64,000 nucleotides of DNA from Pogona vitticeps. Taxonomy: Eukaryota > Chordata > Lepidosauria > Squamata > Agamidae. Both the position numbers and the translations under genes were made by a program. The notes under the pieces were generated by a model that searched no databases, was not told the DNA's origin, and saw only the letters and a program-made list of their open reading frames with translations. Within the stretch, counting starts at the first letter, position 1, and each line of letters opens with the position of its first letter. Location: positions 148,773,428 through 148,837,427 of the forward strand of contig NC_135784.1 in the NCBI RefSeq assembly GCF_051106095.1. Direction: 5' to 3'. Positions 44,451-55,803 of the stretch are shown here, one piece after another.

Positions 44451-46729
44451 ATTATAGATCATAATTTATTCAATGAATGTTGAGAGCCTCATACATATAT
44501 GTGCCTGTACATAACCACACAAAGAGACATGCAGTACCCGAAAAGGTACAAAGGGCTCTACGGTTTGTGTGAGTGGTTTCATATTTGTTTCTAGGTCACT
44601 CTGAATGAAATATACTTGGTTTATCTGAGAACACTGATTGCTACTGCAAGTGCAAATGTTGTGCAGTGTGGGTGTATGGCTCCACTAGAAATAGAACTTG
44701 AGGATGTCGTGAATGGCTTTCTCCAGTGATTCTGTCACCCAGAGTCTTCCAAGACTGTAAGGCACCCCCAATTAAAATAAATGGCATGCCTCATTCTTGT
44801 CTGTTAAAAAGGATTGTTTGTTTATTTCTTTATTCACCATCTATCTTGTCTTTTTCTGGAAGCTGAGACCCACAACAGCTTGCAGCATGATTTTTTAAAA
44901 AATGCATACAAATAAAAGCACAAGAGGTTCTAATATTATAACACAATTAAATTAAGCAAGGTTTACTCTAGTGTTTCTAAGAACAGAAATCACCTGCCCA
45001 AACCCTATGTTTCTGCATTCAGCATTGTTATTTTGTGCCTTATGACTGCATGAAGGCAGTTTAGAACACTGACTTGTGCAGAGGCACATCAAAAAGACTT
45101 CTCTGAGGGCAGATAATTTCCTGTTGGGCGGGACTGTAGGTTCTGTTATCACCTCAAGCAAAATTTCAACAAAATTATCCCCAGATTGTAAGGAGTGGGA
45201 CTGAAAGACAGAAAGGCCAGATAACAAATAATGCAGAGCTGCGGCATCCATTTTGAATTGGCAATTCAAGGGCACTTAGCCTCTAATCTTACACCCCATA
45301 CTTGGGAGTAAACTCTATTGAACTTTTAGGAATTGCTGCTGACAAGTAGGTGAGGACAGCCATTTCAGTATGAAAACAAGGTGTCCTTCTTCCTACCTAT
45401 GAGCAAAGGGAGAAGTGAGTCACACAGGAAGAAGCCGAACACTGCACCCATATCCGTTGAGAACTGTGCATGATGTCAAAACCAGAGATGTGGACATTTG
45501 GCCACTAGAAATCAGCTAGCATAGTTTTACCCCAGTGAACCTAAGGACTGCAATTGCAGTTGTTTCTGCGGGATTGTAATTTTAACTCTTAATTCACACC
45601 AAGCAACAAAAGCGAACCATTAATCCAGGGAATCGGCCTCCTTGTTACCTCATTCCCTCACATTGATCTTCCATGCCTTGAGGTGCTCTTGAAGGGTGCC
45701 TTTGGTAAATCTTTCATGCTGGAAAAAGACCCCAAGCTGGGTAGGCGGCAAACACCAAGCTTCTGTTATTTTGGAGGCACTTCTGGCAGATGCCAGTGGG
45801 GTGTTTCCTGAACAGTACCACACTGATCACAGCATGCCGTATGGCACTGACACATGCCAAGAAGCTACATTCCCTAATCCCAAATCATAATCAAAGATCC
45901 ACTTTTAATTGTGCACGCTGTGTAAGCAGCCGGCTGAGAACCCAGCAGTTAACAGACAGAGAAGGTATAAGCCTCCGGCAAATGTCAGGCTGTAATTGGA
46001 ACTTCGCTTGGGGGTGGAAAAAGTACCATCTGTAGCAAAGGCCTGAGTGCCACAGCCACCCCTTTGGTCCCAGTTCATCCCCCCTGCTGAAGCTTCTTTG
46101 ATCACACCAGAGTTGTGCTTGGATCTTTCTCTTTCTTGAGCAGTTTCCTCTCTTTTCACCCTTTTAAGATAGCACTGGCTGGGGTTTAATTATTGATGGC
46201 CAGACTTCAGCAGACAGCTGATCAAAACTCAAGTGTGCTCAAAGCAGATGCAATAGCAGCAGTACCCATCTGTTTGCCATATCAAGGCATCCCTTTACCG
46301 GGCAGCATTTCCTCTGTATATGACCTAATTCCACGTGCCATGGTATTGCTAAGACTTATTGACCAACAGTTCCCTGGTCAAATCCCCCTTCTTGCAATCC
46401 CTCCAACACACCACTCTCATTGTGAGAAGGGAGCACCCAGGGGAGATGAGCAGGGACCACGGTTCAGACGCAAAGCAGTTCCATGGGCTCCCTGGCTTCC
46501 CAGCCCTGGCTTCTCTGGGTGCTCCCTCTGAGTGGGCACCCACTAGAGGAGGCAGGCCTAGTAAGCTGGGCCGCCCACAGAACAGCTGCGCAGTCAAACT
46601 GCTGAACTGTGCCATACTGCAGAACCGTGGTCCGTGCCTGTCTCTAGATGGGAAATGTGGAAGACTGACTGAAACCATCTCACTCCCTCAACACCTGCTT
46701 CGTCTCCCAGACTTTGAGATGATCTAGAG

Positions 46730-46865
46730 CAGTGGTCCCCAACCTTGGGCCTCCAGATGTTCTTGGACTGCAACTCCCAGAAGCCCTCACCACCACCTCT
46801 GCTGGCCAGGATTTCTGGGAGTTGAAGTCCAAGAACATCTGGAGGGCCAAGGTTGGGGACCACTG
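46730..46865. mobile_element. hAT-type MITE, 136 bp, 8-bp TSD
   Basis: Begins CAGTGGTCCCCAACCTTGGG and ends AAGGTTGGGGACCACTG. The target duplication is ATCTAGAG / ATCGAGAG (46722-46729 and 46866-46873). The two halves are almost perfectly complementary, so a transcript would fold into one long hairpin. Least degraded copy in the window. Confidence 0.9.
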
Positions 46866-47509
46866 ATCGAGAGAATTTGACACAATAAGGAAATTCCCCA
46901 ATTTAGGCAGAGAGAACCATTGTGCTAACCTAGAGGAGGTAGCTGCCACCACACCCACAAACTAACACTGCCAAAGAAAATCCCAGTGGCTGGACAAGGC
47001 TAGGACTGGTTTGTCGTACATTCCACTCTCCCGGTCAAAATGAGACAACTTGCTTGAAATAATTTTGCAGTGCATTTAGAGAAGAAAGGAAAGAAAGGAA
47101 CAATTCAAAAAGATAAAAAGGCAAAAGTTCAAATAGTGACAAGAAATGGGTTTTCAAAAGGTAGGAGCAAATGTAGACACTGACTTACAGCATTCAGCCA
47201 GGAAACATACCAGAAAATAATAAAAGCTTAGCTACCCTAGTTACACCCCAACCTGAGTGGAGAACTAGCATATTTCTGAGCATGCAAGGAGTGCAGAATC
47301 CTGGCATTGCATCTTAAGACAGTAAATGGACTGTGGGCCTAATTCAAGAGTCAGACTGAGTCCCTTCAAGCAGGAGCGGAGAGAAGCATGGCTCTCCTCA
47401 GAGACATGCTAAGCTCACTCAGAGATCTTCCCATTCCACTGCAATCTACTGTGCTCTCTAAAAACCTGCTTTGGAGGTCTGGGAAGAATTTCGACACTTT
47501 TGAGAGCTG

Positions 47510-47536
47510 CGGGGGGGCGGGGGGGGAGGAAAGGGA
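47510..47536 (+). other. G-run cluster (possible G-quadruplex) upstream of exon 9
   Basis: Runs of 7, 8 or more, and 3 G within 27 bases on the plus strand, about 140 bases before the exon 9 acceptor. Quadruplex formation is an inference from the run pattern. Confidence 0.4.
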
Positions 47537-47675
47537 AGAAAGTTCTGCTATGCCAGCACTGTAGTGCCAATACATTTGGACTGACGCCATAGATTTTAAT
47601 AGTGCATTACTGTAAGCTGAATTTAAAATAAATTCTAATATATGTTGTTGTTGTTTGTTTGTTATTTGGTAATAG

Positions 47676-47747
47676 CCAGGGATGCAAGATACACTTGAGT
47701 ATGGCATAGACCGTGCAACTGATCCCCTTGAAAACAAGGTAAACTAG
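47676..47747 (+). CDS. RGS9: RGS9 coding exon 9, with TAG as last codon before the strong donor
   Basis: Encodes PGMQDTLEYGIDRATDPLEN then K, V, N and TAG (47745-47747), immediately followed by GTAAGT. Human RGS9 reads [20 protein letters not shown] KVNQ and then KQTVVAVKKE. The alignment is full length, and the TAG stands where human has Gln, so a CAG-to-TAG change at the exon's last codon is the simplest reading. A second, weaker GT at 47739 (AAG then GTAAAC) is in frame 9 bases upstream. Using it would drop V, N and the stop and restore the frame to exon 10. With the strong donor the product would end at residue 219, before GGL and RGS. Sequencing error or a polymorphism is also possible. 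Confidence 0.85.
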   Translation, partial: PGMQDTLEYGIDRATDPLENKVN

Positions 47748-47877
47748 GTAAGTTTCCATTCTTCTATTTCTTAGCATTGCTCTATTTTTGAATGATGACA
47801 AATGGGTGGCAGACCATTAATACATGACTTACATTTATAGGAGTTTTTCTGAAACTCCTATACATGTGGGAGTAGAG

Positions 47878-48013
47878 CAATTGTTCCCAAACTTGGGTAC
47901 CTAGATGTTCTTGGACTACAACTCCCAGAAATGCTGGACAGTACAGCTAATGGGAAAGGCTTCTGGGAGTTTTAGGCAGAAAGCATCTGGGGACCCAAGG
48001 CTGGGAACCATTG
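47878..48013. mobile_element. hAT-type MITE, 136 bp, downstream of exon 9
   Basis: Starts CAATTGTTCCCAAACTTGGG and ends CAAGGCTGGGAACCATTG. Flanks are GAGTAGAG and GAATGGAG, an 8-base duplication with two mismatches. It begins about 130 bases after the exon 9 donor. Older than the 46730 copy, judged by its mismatches. Confidence 0.8.
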
Positions 48014-49035
48014 GAATGGAGGGAGGAAGACAGTTCTCAATAAGACCATGTGGGCTGGGAGGAGTGGGGTAGAATAGATTTCTCCTTCTATTTGTACCAT
48101 TGTCCAAAGCGCATTGTCATCCTCTTTGACAAGAACCAAAATTTAAAGAGATCTATTTATTTATTAGTAGAAAGACAGTGTATAAAATGTAAACCAAAAC
48201 ATAGCGCTTCCAGCAGCTTACAAATTTTTAAAAGAATAAAATAAATACAATAATGTTTACCTCAAAAAATGATAAAATCATATAAACAAGCCTCCCTGTG
48301 AAAACCGTTAAAATTAATCAAATACATTAAAAAGCATTAAAATAAACCAGAGATACGAGTTACAAAACAACACAGCAAGGCACTTTCCTTTCTGTACATG
48401 AAGTAGAGCTGAGACAACCTGGAAGAGATGTATATTTCAGGTGAGTGAAGTGTAGGGGTGTGTTAAGGTGCCTGTAGGTGTATGTCTGTGAGCAGGAGTT
48501 CCCAGAATTCTGGGGAATTCTTGGAGAATTCTGGAGTCAGAGTCCAAAAAATTATAAATGGCTGTGTCTTTTTTTAAAATTGAGCAAAGTCTGCCATTTG
48601 AAAAGCTGCCAGGAGACAATCCTCTTTTTCTTTCTTTCTTTCTTTCTTTCTTTTTTTGACATTACATCAAGTTGAAGCATTGTCCAGACCTGCTCTGATT
48701 TAAAGAATCACAAAAAGGATTGTTTAAGTTGTAAAATATATTTATAACGTTGCATTTGTACATGTAAATTAGCATATGCAATTCATTGCAAATATGTGTC
48801 CTCTTTTGATTTTTGTTTTTGCTTTTCCTGATGATGTGGAGGTAGCCACCCCATCATCAATATGTTTTCTAGAGCCTGATCCCGTCATGCCTTAAATCAT
48901 TTGTTTTCCACACACAATGAGAAGAGTGGGCTAACTTTTGTTGTTGCTGTTACTACCTGAAAGCAGTAGACTGAAGGAGGAACTATTCAGTGGATGGAGG
49001 CTCTTCACAAAACCCAGAATTATTATTTTTAAAGT

Positions 49036-49274
49036 ATTCGTGAAGGTTTTCACGGCTGGGATTTAATGGTTGTTGTGGGTTTTTCGGGCTCTTTGGCCGT
49101 GTTCTGAAGGTTGTTCTTCCTGACGTTTCGCCAGTCTCTGTGGCTGGCATCTTCAGAGCATGGATAGAGTTCCTACTCCTGTTCCTCTGAAGATGCCGGC
49201 CACAGAGACTGGCGAAATGTCAGGAAGAACAACCTTCAGAACACGGCCAAAGAGCCCGAAAAATCCACAACAAC
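49036..49274. repeat. Fold-back retroelement copy, exact 15-bp TSD (Penelope-like suspected)
   Basis: The left arm holds ATTCGTGAAGGTTTTCACGG, CTCTTTGGCCGTGTTCTGAA and CTGACGTTTCGCCAGTCTCT; the right arm is the complement (CCGGCCACAGAGACTGGCGA, AGAACACGGCCAAAGAGCCC). It is flanked by an exact 15-base duplication TATTATTTTTAAAGT (49021-49035 and 49275-49289). The unique centre is about 40 bases. Confidence 0.75.
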
Positions 49275-50781
49275 TATTATTTTTAAAGTCTGGTTTCTGC
49301 AAGGGAGGGGCCTTGTCCTCTTCAGGCCATCCCTTTTCTGGGATTAAATTGATGATAAAAGAGTGGGCCTAGGCCCTAGTGAACATAAACTTTTAATAAA
49401 TACTGAATAGGGCTTAAGAGAAGAAGTGTTAGGGAGAATAGATTTTAAAGAGACAGAAGAGCTATTAACTGCAATTGGAAGGACACCCCCAGCCTAGTTT
49501 CAGTGCTCAATGAAAATTAGGTCCTATTTTGGGTGTAATTTTTGGTACGATTGGTTGTGGGTACTGTACATTCTAATCATTTAACATTAGGCAGAAATAA
49601 GGGAAATGGAAAGCCAGACAGTTGAGGTGATCTGATATGTGGAGCCCGGCAGGACCCCTGCTGAAGGTGAAGTTTAGAGGTCAATTGGTTTGAATGCAAA
49701 GTCCTGCTTACGGCAATTATTTTCTTCCAACCATTCCGTGTTTCTCATTTGGGTAAAGGCTCTCACCCATTTCAGCTGCCAGAGGCAGGTAATTGCCAGG
49801 ACCAAGTGGGCTTGGTTGCCATGGAGACCGTGAAGAAGAACTAAACACTACACTTTAGGACATACCTTTTCACTGTAACAGGAGGTGGTTGATATGCCTT
49901 TTTTGAAAGGGAGAGAACACTTTGTCAGCCTCAGGAAATGTAAAAGTGTGTGTGTGTGTGGAGAGTTATCGAGCCAACTTTTCTTCTTACAAACTAACAG
50001 TACTACAGAGAAGGTTTTCATTTTGAGAGCTATAGAAAATAAAAAGCTACTATCACTGGAACTGTTCACATGCATACAGTCCAGAATCTTCAAAAAGGGC
50101 TGTATTCAGTCTTTTCCCCCTTTCTGCTAATAAGATGGTTGTCCCTTTAAAAACATCACTAGGTGAGCACTCCATATCCCACAAGTCTTAGAGGAGAAAA
50201 CCCCCTTTTAATTAAGCAATGATGCAGACTGGAGAGGGAGGTTGATTAAAGAGGATTTTCTAAAGTAAATAAGAAACCTCTTTACTGTTAAAAGATGTTA
50301 TGAGAGAGGAGGTAACAGATTTTTAAAGAAATAGCAGTCCTGTTAAGTAGTGGAAAGCTAATCTGATTTGGGGGAACAGAACTGATTGATTGATGGGATC
50401 AGTTGTTGGGAAAACTGCCCATAACAACAGCGACTGATGACTTGAATGCTGGGAAATGGAAGCTCCTCAGCATTTGGCACATTAATGGGATACAACATAT
50501 CTAACTTTCCCAATAGTAGAGATGTGCTAGCAGGGAAGGGATACTTGATCATACATACATGACAGTTTTATTCCATACCTGCAAACAGAAAGTCATGAGG
50601 AAAAGCCTCCTGTGATTGTGCATTGGTAAAGGAGGAGAAGGAAGGAAAGCAAACTTCGTTAGTAGTTATTGTCCTCCGTTACCTACAATAACCAGTGTGA
50701 CAGATTAGGATTCAGGAGACCAGTGTTCACATTCCCATTCCGCCATTGAAACTCACTGAGGGTGGCATGGCAAAATCACTA

Positions 50782-51106
50782 CTTACCGTATCTTTCGCTC
50801 CATAAGACGCACCTCTCCATAAGATGCACCAAATTTTTAGGAGACAAAAACATGAAAAAATAATCTGTTTTCTTCTCCTAAAAATTGGTGAGCCTTATGG
50901 AGAGGTCCATCTTATGGAACACACCCTAGGACCCTTTGGAGGCTCACCCTGCCCCCCAGGGTCAGAGGGGGTGAAATCGCCACCTTCTGGGACTCTTCTG
51001 AAGCTTCCCAAGCCTCAAGAGTCCCTGAAGGTGGCGATTTCACCCCCTCTGACAGCCGGGGGGGGGGAGAAAAAGTGCGTCTTATGGAGCAAAAGAATAC
51101 GGTAAG
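50782..51106. mobile_element. Mariner-like MITE, 325 bp, TA TSD
   Basis: Starts CTTACCGTATCTTTCGCTCC and ends GGAGCAAAAGAATACGGTAAG. TA lies on both sides (50780-50781 and 51107-51108). The subterminal ATAAGACGCACC and its complement are repeated inside. A second inner palindrome around GGTGGCGATTTCACCCCCTC (about 50970-51050) gives a two-stem structure. Confidence 0.75.
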
Positions 51107-51209
51107 TATCTCACATACCTTGAAAATTCTATTAGGATCACTGTAAGTTGGCTGCAACACGAATTTATTTTATTTACTTATTGATTGATTGATTTGATTT
51201 ATATATGCC

Positions 51210-52000
51210 TAGAGATGGGCATGAACCTCAGTTCGGGGATTCGTGCCAGTTCGTACGTGTGTACATGTTCCACAACCTCCCTGGCTAATTACCCACTCAT
51301 CAGTCAGAGCATGCTCCTCTCCTCCTCCTCTTCTTTGGCTGTTCGACTAGTCCCTGGCAGGAGTATGGGTTTGCCTGCCCTGCGTCCTTGTCTGAGTGGG
51401 CGATCAGCCAAGGATGTGAGGCAAGGAAGCCCATGTTTCTGCCAGAAACTGGTTGAACAGCTGAAGAGGAGATGGAGAGGATCGTGTGTTGGCTGGTGAG
51501 TGGTGGATCAAGCCAGGGAGGCGGGGGAAAGGGTCACATGGCACTTCTGGTTCCATGTACAGTGGTGCCCTGCATGATGATGAAATTGCTTGACGACGAC
51601 TTTTTTGTGATTGCTATAGCGATCGCAAAACGATGGTTCCTATGGGTTTTTTTCGCTTTACATCGATTAGGTCCCTGCTTTGCGGACCGTTTGTTCACAA
51701 AACGATGTTTCCGGCTCCACAAAATGGCTTCCTTTCACAAAATGGCTGTTTTCCAGACAGAAGCTTCACAAAACAGCAATTTTAAACAGCTGATTGGTGG
51801 TTCTCTATGGGTGATCTTCGCTGGACGATGAGGTATTTCCTGATTGGAACGCATTAACCAGTTTTCAATGCATTCCAATGGGTTTTTTTTCACATGACGA
51901 CGATTTCGCTGTACAGCAATTTGGATTATCGTCGTCATGCAGGGCACCACTGTATATGAATCAGCACAAACTTCTGAACCAAGGTTCGTGCCCATCTCTC
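51210..52000. mobile_element. hAT-type element (TAGAGATGGGC family) carrying a MITE
   Basis: Begins TAGAGATGGGCATGAACC and ends GGTTCGTGCCCATCTCTC. The target duplication is TATATGCC / TATATGTC (51202-51209 and 52001-52008). A mariner-like MITE occupies 51560-51952, so the hAT element alone is about 400 bases. No transposase frame is seen. Confidence 0.8.
51560..51952. mobile_element. Mariner-like MITE, 393 bp, TA TSD, inside the hAT element
   Basis: Starts CAGTGGTGCCCTGCATGATG and ends CGTCATGCAGGGCACCACTG, with TA at 51558-51559 and 51953-51954. The interior includes AGCGATCGCAAAACGATGG, shared with the copy at 43045-43479. The termini are almost intact, so this copy is the younger of the two. 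Confidence 0.88.
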
Positions 52001-52993
52001 TATATGTCTCATTAGTACAATGCAGTGTTCTGGGCAGTTCACAGGCACTTAAAGGCACTTAACAACAACCACCATCCTAAAGAAGGGAGAGATAGAAATT
52101 GTTATTACAGCTGATACCAAATGCAAACTATGGATGGTATGACCGAAAATCTGTTGAAGAATTCCTCTTCTACTACTGCACATTAAAAAGAGCTCAGTTT
52201 TACTCACTGCCACAAACACAAACATGAAGCCCTACAGATTTATAGACTGCAATTCCGATGAGTGCAAGCCAGCACAACCAAAAGTGAGGGGTGATGGCAG
52301 TTATAGTCTGAGAACTTCTGGAGGACATCAAGTTGTTCATCTGTGCCTCTGTGCATATTATATGAGTATCACTTCAAGTTGAGAGGCTTATTAGGGGAGT
52401 GGCATAGGGATTATATAAACATCAGAGGATGTCTGATAGCAAAAGGCCAGTGGTTAATTGCAACTAGGTTAGACCAAATTGATTGGAACTTGGTAAATCA
52501 ATACTAATACAAATTTTATTGATTTGATGGGTCTCCTCTAGTTGAAACTAACAACTGGATTTTTGATCATATGTTTTTAATTGAGGTTTCTAAATAAGAT
52601 ATTCAGTCTTAGGGTTAGACTTTAACTAACACTACCATGTTTTTTTGGATTTTATGTATTTATGTGTAGTTACATTTCTTCTTTATTCTACTTATTTTTG
52701 TTTGTTTGTTGTACACCTCTCTGATCCCCAGAAAGGAGCAACAGCGTGAATTTTAAAACACACACACTGAACAATAGAACACCCCAAGGACAATGACAAG
52801 GGAGTGATTTTTCTTGTATTGAGAGATGCATTTTCATGAGCCATGTATTTGTGGATAGAGAAAATAATGGAAAAAAACTTGTGAACTTCCTGAACCAATT
52901 TTAATTTATTTAATTTATTGGACATTTTGCTATTGTCCTCAATAACAACAATATACTGTTGAAGCCCTGGCTAAGGGAATGTATGGTGACAAT

Positions 52994-53634
52994 TAGAGAT
53001 GGGCACAAAGCAGAAAAATAGTGATTCATTTTGATTCATGCTTAGCCAAGATCAGTTAATCACGAATTACGAATCTACATTTTTTTTCATTTTCAAAATT
53101 TAAAACCCTATAAAGCACCTAGAGACACCACATTTGCAGGCAAGCTTCACCTAATATTCCTCTGTAAGGCCTGTAAGTTTGGTGAAGTATGGAGTTTGGA
53201 TGTCTGAGTTTTGGATGCCCACAAGGACCCCCCCCCCGGAAAGTTTCCCCCAGGCACCTAGAGACACCAAAATCATAGAGAAGCTTCTCCTGACTCTCCT
53301 TTACAAACCCTCCATGTTTGGTGAAGATAGGGTTTTAGACATCCAAATTATACACCCACAAAGTGGGTCCCCCCCAGGAAAGTGCCCTTTAGGATTGGAG
53401 AAGACCCAGTCTTCATCAAACTTGGAGGGATTTGAGAGAAGAGTCAGAGAAAGCTTCAATGCAATTTTGGTGTCTGCATGTACCTTGGGGCTATTTTATA
53501 GCCAAACAAATGAACGAATCAAAAATCTCTAATATTAGTTGATTTGTATCTGTTGGGGGCATTGATTCATGTGAATACTTTGCCATTTTAAAAATGTATT
53601 TAGTGGTTCATTTTTTAATTCATGCCCATCTCTA
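52994..53634. mobile_element. hAT-type element (TAGAGATGGGC family), 641 bp
   Basis: Begins TAGAGATGGGCACAAAGC and ends AATTCATGCCCATCTCTA. The 8-base duplication is GTGACAAT / GTGGCAAT (52986-52993 and 53635-53642). An imperfect tandem pair of about 120 bases lies inside (around 53118-53240 and 53253-53375), built on CACCTAGAGACACCA and TTTGGTGAAG. Confidence 0.82.
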
Positions 53635-55803
53635 GTGGCAATCATACACCCATAGTTCGTTGCATTAGGAAGCAAACTACAATTAAAGAAATGAAGATGT
53701 GACTTTTAATGAGGTAATAACTGGAATGAAATGAACAAATGGATGAAACTGTTCACTTTAAAACTCTCATCTCTTTAAGAACTCTGTTTCTTTCATAAGA
53801 AGGTAATTAACAATTTCCCCCATCTTTTCTTTTCTCTTTCTCTCCAGTCTGTTTTTCCTCAGATGTACGTATGACTTTCCTGTCTATGAAATCCTTGGTT
53901 GATTGTACTGTAGAAGACTAAACATTGTAACCTTCGTATGAGTCTTTCTGTTATATCACCACTATTCTCCTCATAAAATTGTACTGTATGTTTGAGAAAC
54001 ATCAGCCTGGGAAAATGGACATTGATTGGAATGAAAGATGGATCTCTTTTAATTCAATTGACTTTAAGAAATAATAATGATAATTTTTTCCTTTCTGTAG
54101 ATTAGCCCTATGTGCTTGGATGTTGTAATTTAACTGATAGTTGTCATTTAGCTGATTTGGCTGTGGGCGCTCTCATAATTATAATGAATTGTCCTAATGA
54201 ATTAGATGGGGCTTTCATTTCAGAGTCATTTTGTTGAAGATACACATACACTCAAGAGGCTGGGTGTAGTATCTAGCCCAGTAGAGCCTCTAAGCAAAGG
54301 CTTTATTTTCTCAAATACAATTGAATAGCTGCTGCTCATTTCTAAGGGGTACAGAAATGTTTCATTATTCTGTCCATCATAATCCTAGCACAGAATATAC
54401 GTACACTTGCATAGTTCAGCACCATTTTATGTGTCAAGGCCCCATCCTGCAGAATCTTGTGATCTGTAGTTTGGTGAGAGGCTTGGTTTTTTATACTTTA
54501 ATTCGGAGAACTGAGGTAAGTTTCTCTAGTAGAGAATTTTAGTTCTCTCTCTAAATTACAAATCCCAGGATTCTGTGGGAGGAATCTGTGACATTTAACA
54601 TTGGTTAAGAAACAGCTATAACTGTTTAGTGTACCTACACTTAGAGACCTAAGGAAAGAACCCTGGGGAAACAAATGGCAAACTCCTCTGAAGGAGCTTC
54701 AGCTACTAGTCTAAATATTCAGTTTGGGAGCCTATATTTTATGTGGTTCAAATTTTCCCTTTTTGCAATTTTTTGTTTCTTATCTTCTCATTGTTAGCAG
54801 TCTTAAGACTTACCAAAAACGTAACAACACCACAAGATATTCTATGCATAACGCTAACAAGGTAATGGCCAGAATCCAGTTGTCCATTCAGTTCACACCT
54901 GCTTAAGTGAAACATTGTAAATCATGCTGCTAGTTAACAAGGTGCTGGTCAGACTACTAATTGCCTAATTCTCATTTCTGGGAGTCCAGCCTTCAGGACC
55001 CAGTCCTTTTGATATCACTGTTGTTTTATCATTGTTAGCCATTTTTGAATTTCTGAGGAAAAACTAGAACACAAATATTATTTTTAAAAAAATTCATAGC
55101 ATAGATATGCTCACCAAAATGAATGGCGTGGTAGCAGGAAGCACACTTTTGCTGGTATTCTTACCATGTTTGTTGGCAGAAGGCTTTTGTAAAGCATCCA
55201 ATGGGGCAATTAGATGTGCTGTTAGGAGGAAGGCCTGTGGCTCTATCCAGCTTTTTAAAAATTTAATAATGGACTCAATAAATCCTGATTTCAACTGTGA
55301 CCATGTTTGGAGGGAGGGGAGGGGTACAGTGGTTAATCTTTCCTTCAGATGGCATATCCCTGAGAAAATGACCTCTGCCTCTGAGGTTCCTATTTGTGGC
55401 AAGAAGCAAAACATGAGAGTTGCCATATGGGTAATTTGTAGCTTTTCTGGTGTTATGGCTAGTTTAGTATATTTATCCTCGCATGCAACTAAGGATAAGG
55501 AGTTGGTCAGCTATGCTTCTGTCATCCCTAACCATTGGCCACGGTGGCTAGGGCCGATGGGAGACAGAGTCCAACAACATCTGGACAGCCATGCCTTCCC
55601 CAGTCTTAATGTAGTACTGAGTAAATGGTGGCTGTTTGGCAAGAGTAGCTACATATTACACATCAACACAGTAACATTTCCCCAAGTTGGTTCTTTAAAA
55701 AGCAAAGCAACATGGGGAGACAGGGAGTGTGTTTGATGTCCTGCCTCCAGCTCTATGTGAAGAGGAATTTTTTTTCATAAATTATAAATATGTACTTCGA
55801 ATG

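Larger units (their letters stand above)
42240..47675 (+). other. RGS9: RGS9 intron 8 (5.4 kb)
   Basis: Contains a BovB LINE (about 42350-43962) split by a mariner-like MITE (43045-43479), a palindromic hAT-like scrap (44240-44355), short reversed LINE tails (44360-44450 and about 44815-44960), a 136-base hAT MITE (46730-46865) and a G-run cluster at 47510-47536 just upstream of exon 9. No gene or named repeat is seen in 45000-46720. Confidence 0.75.
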
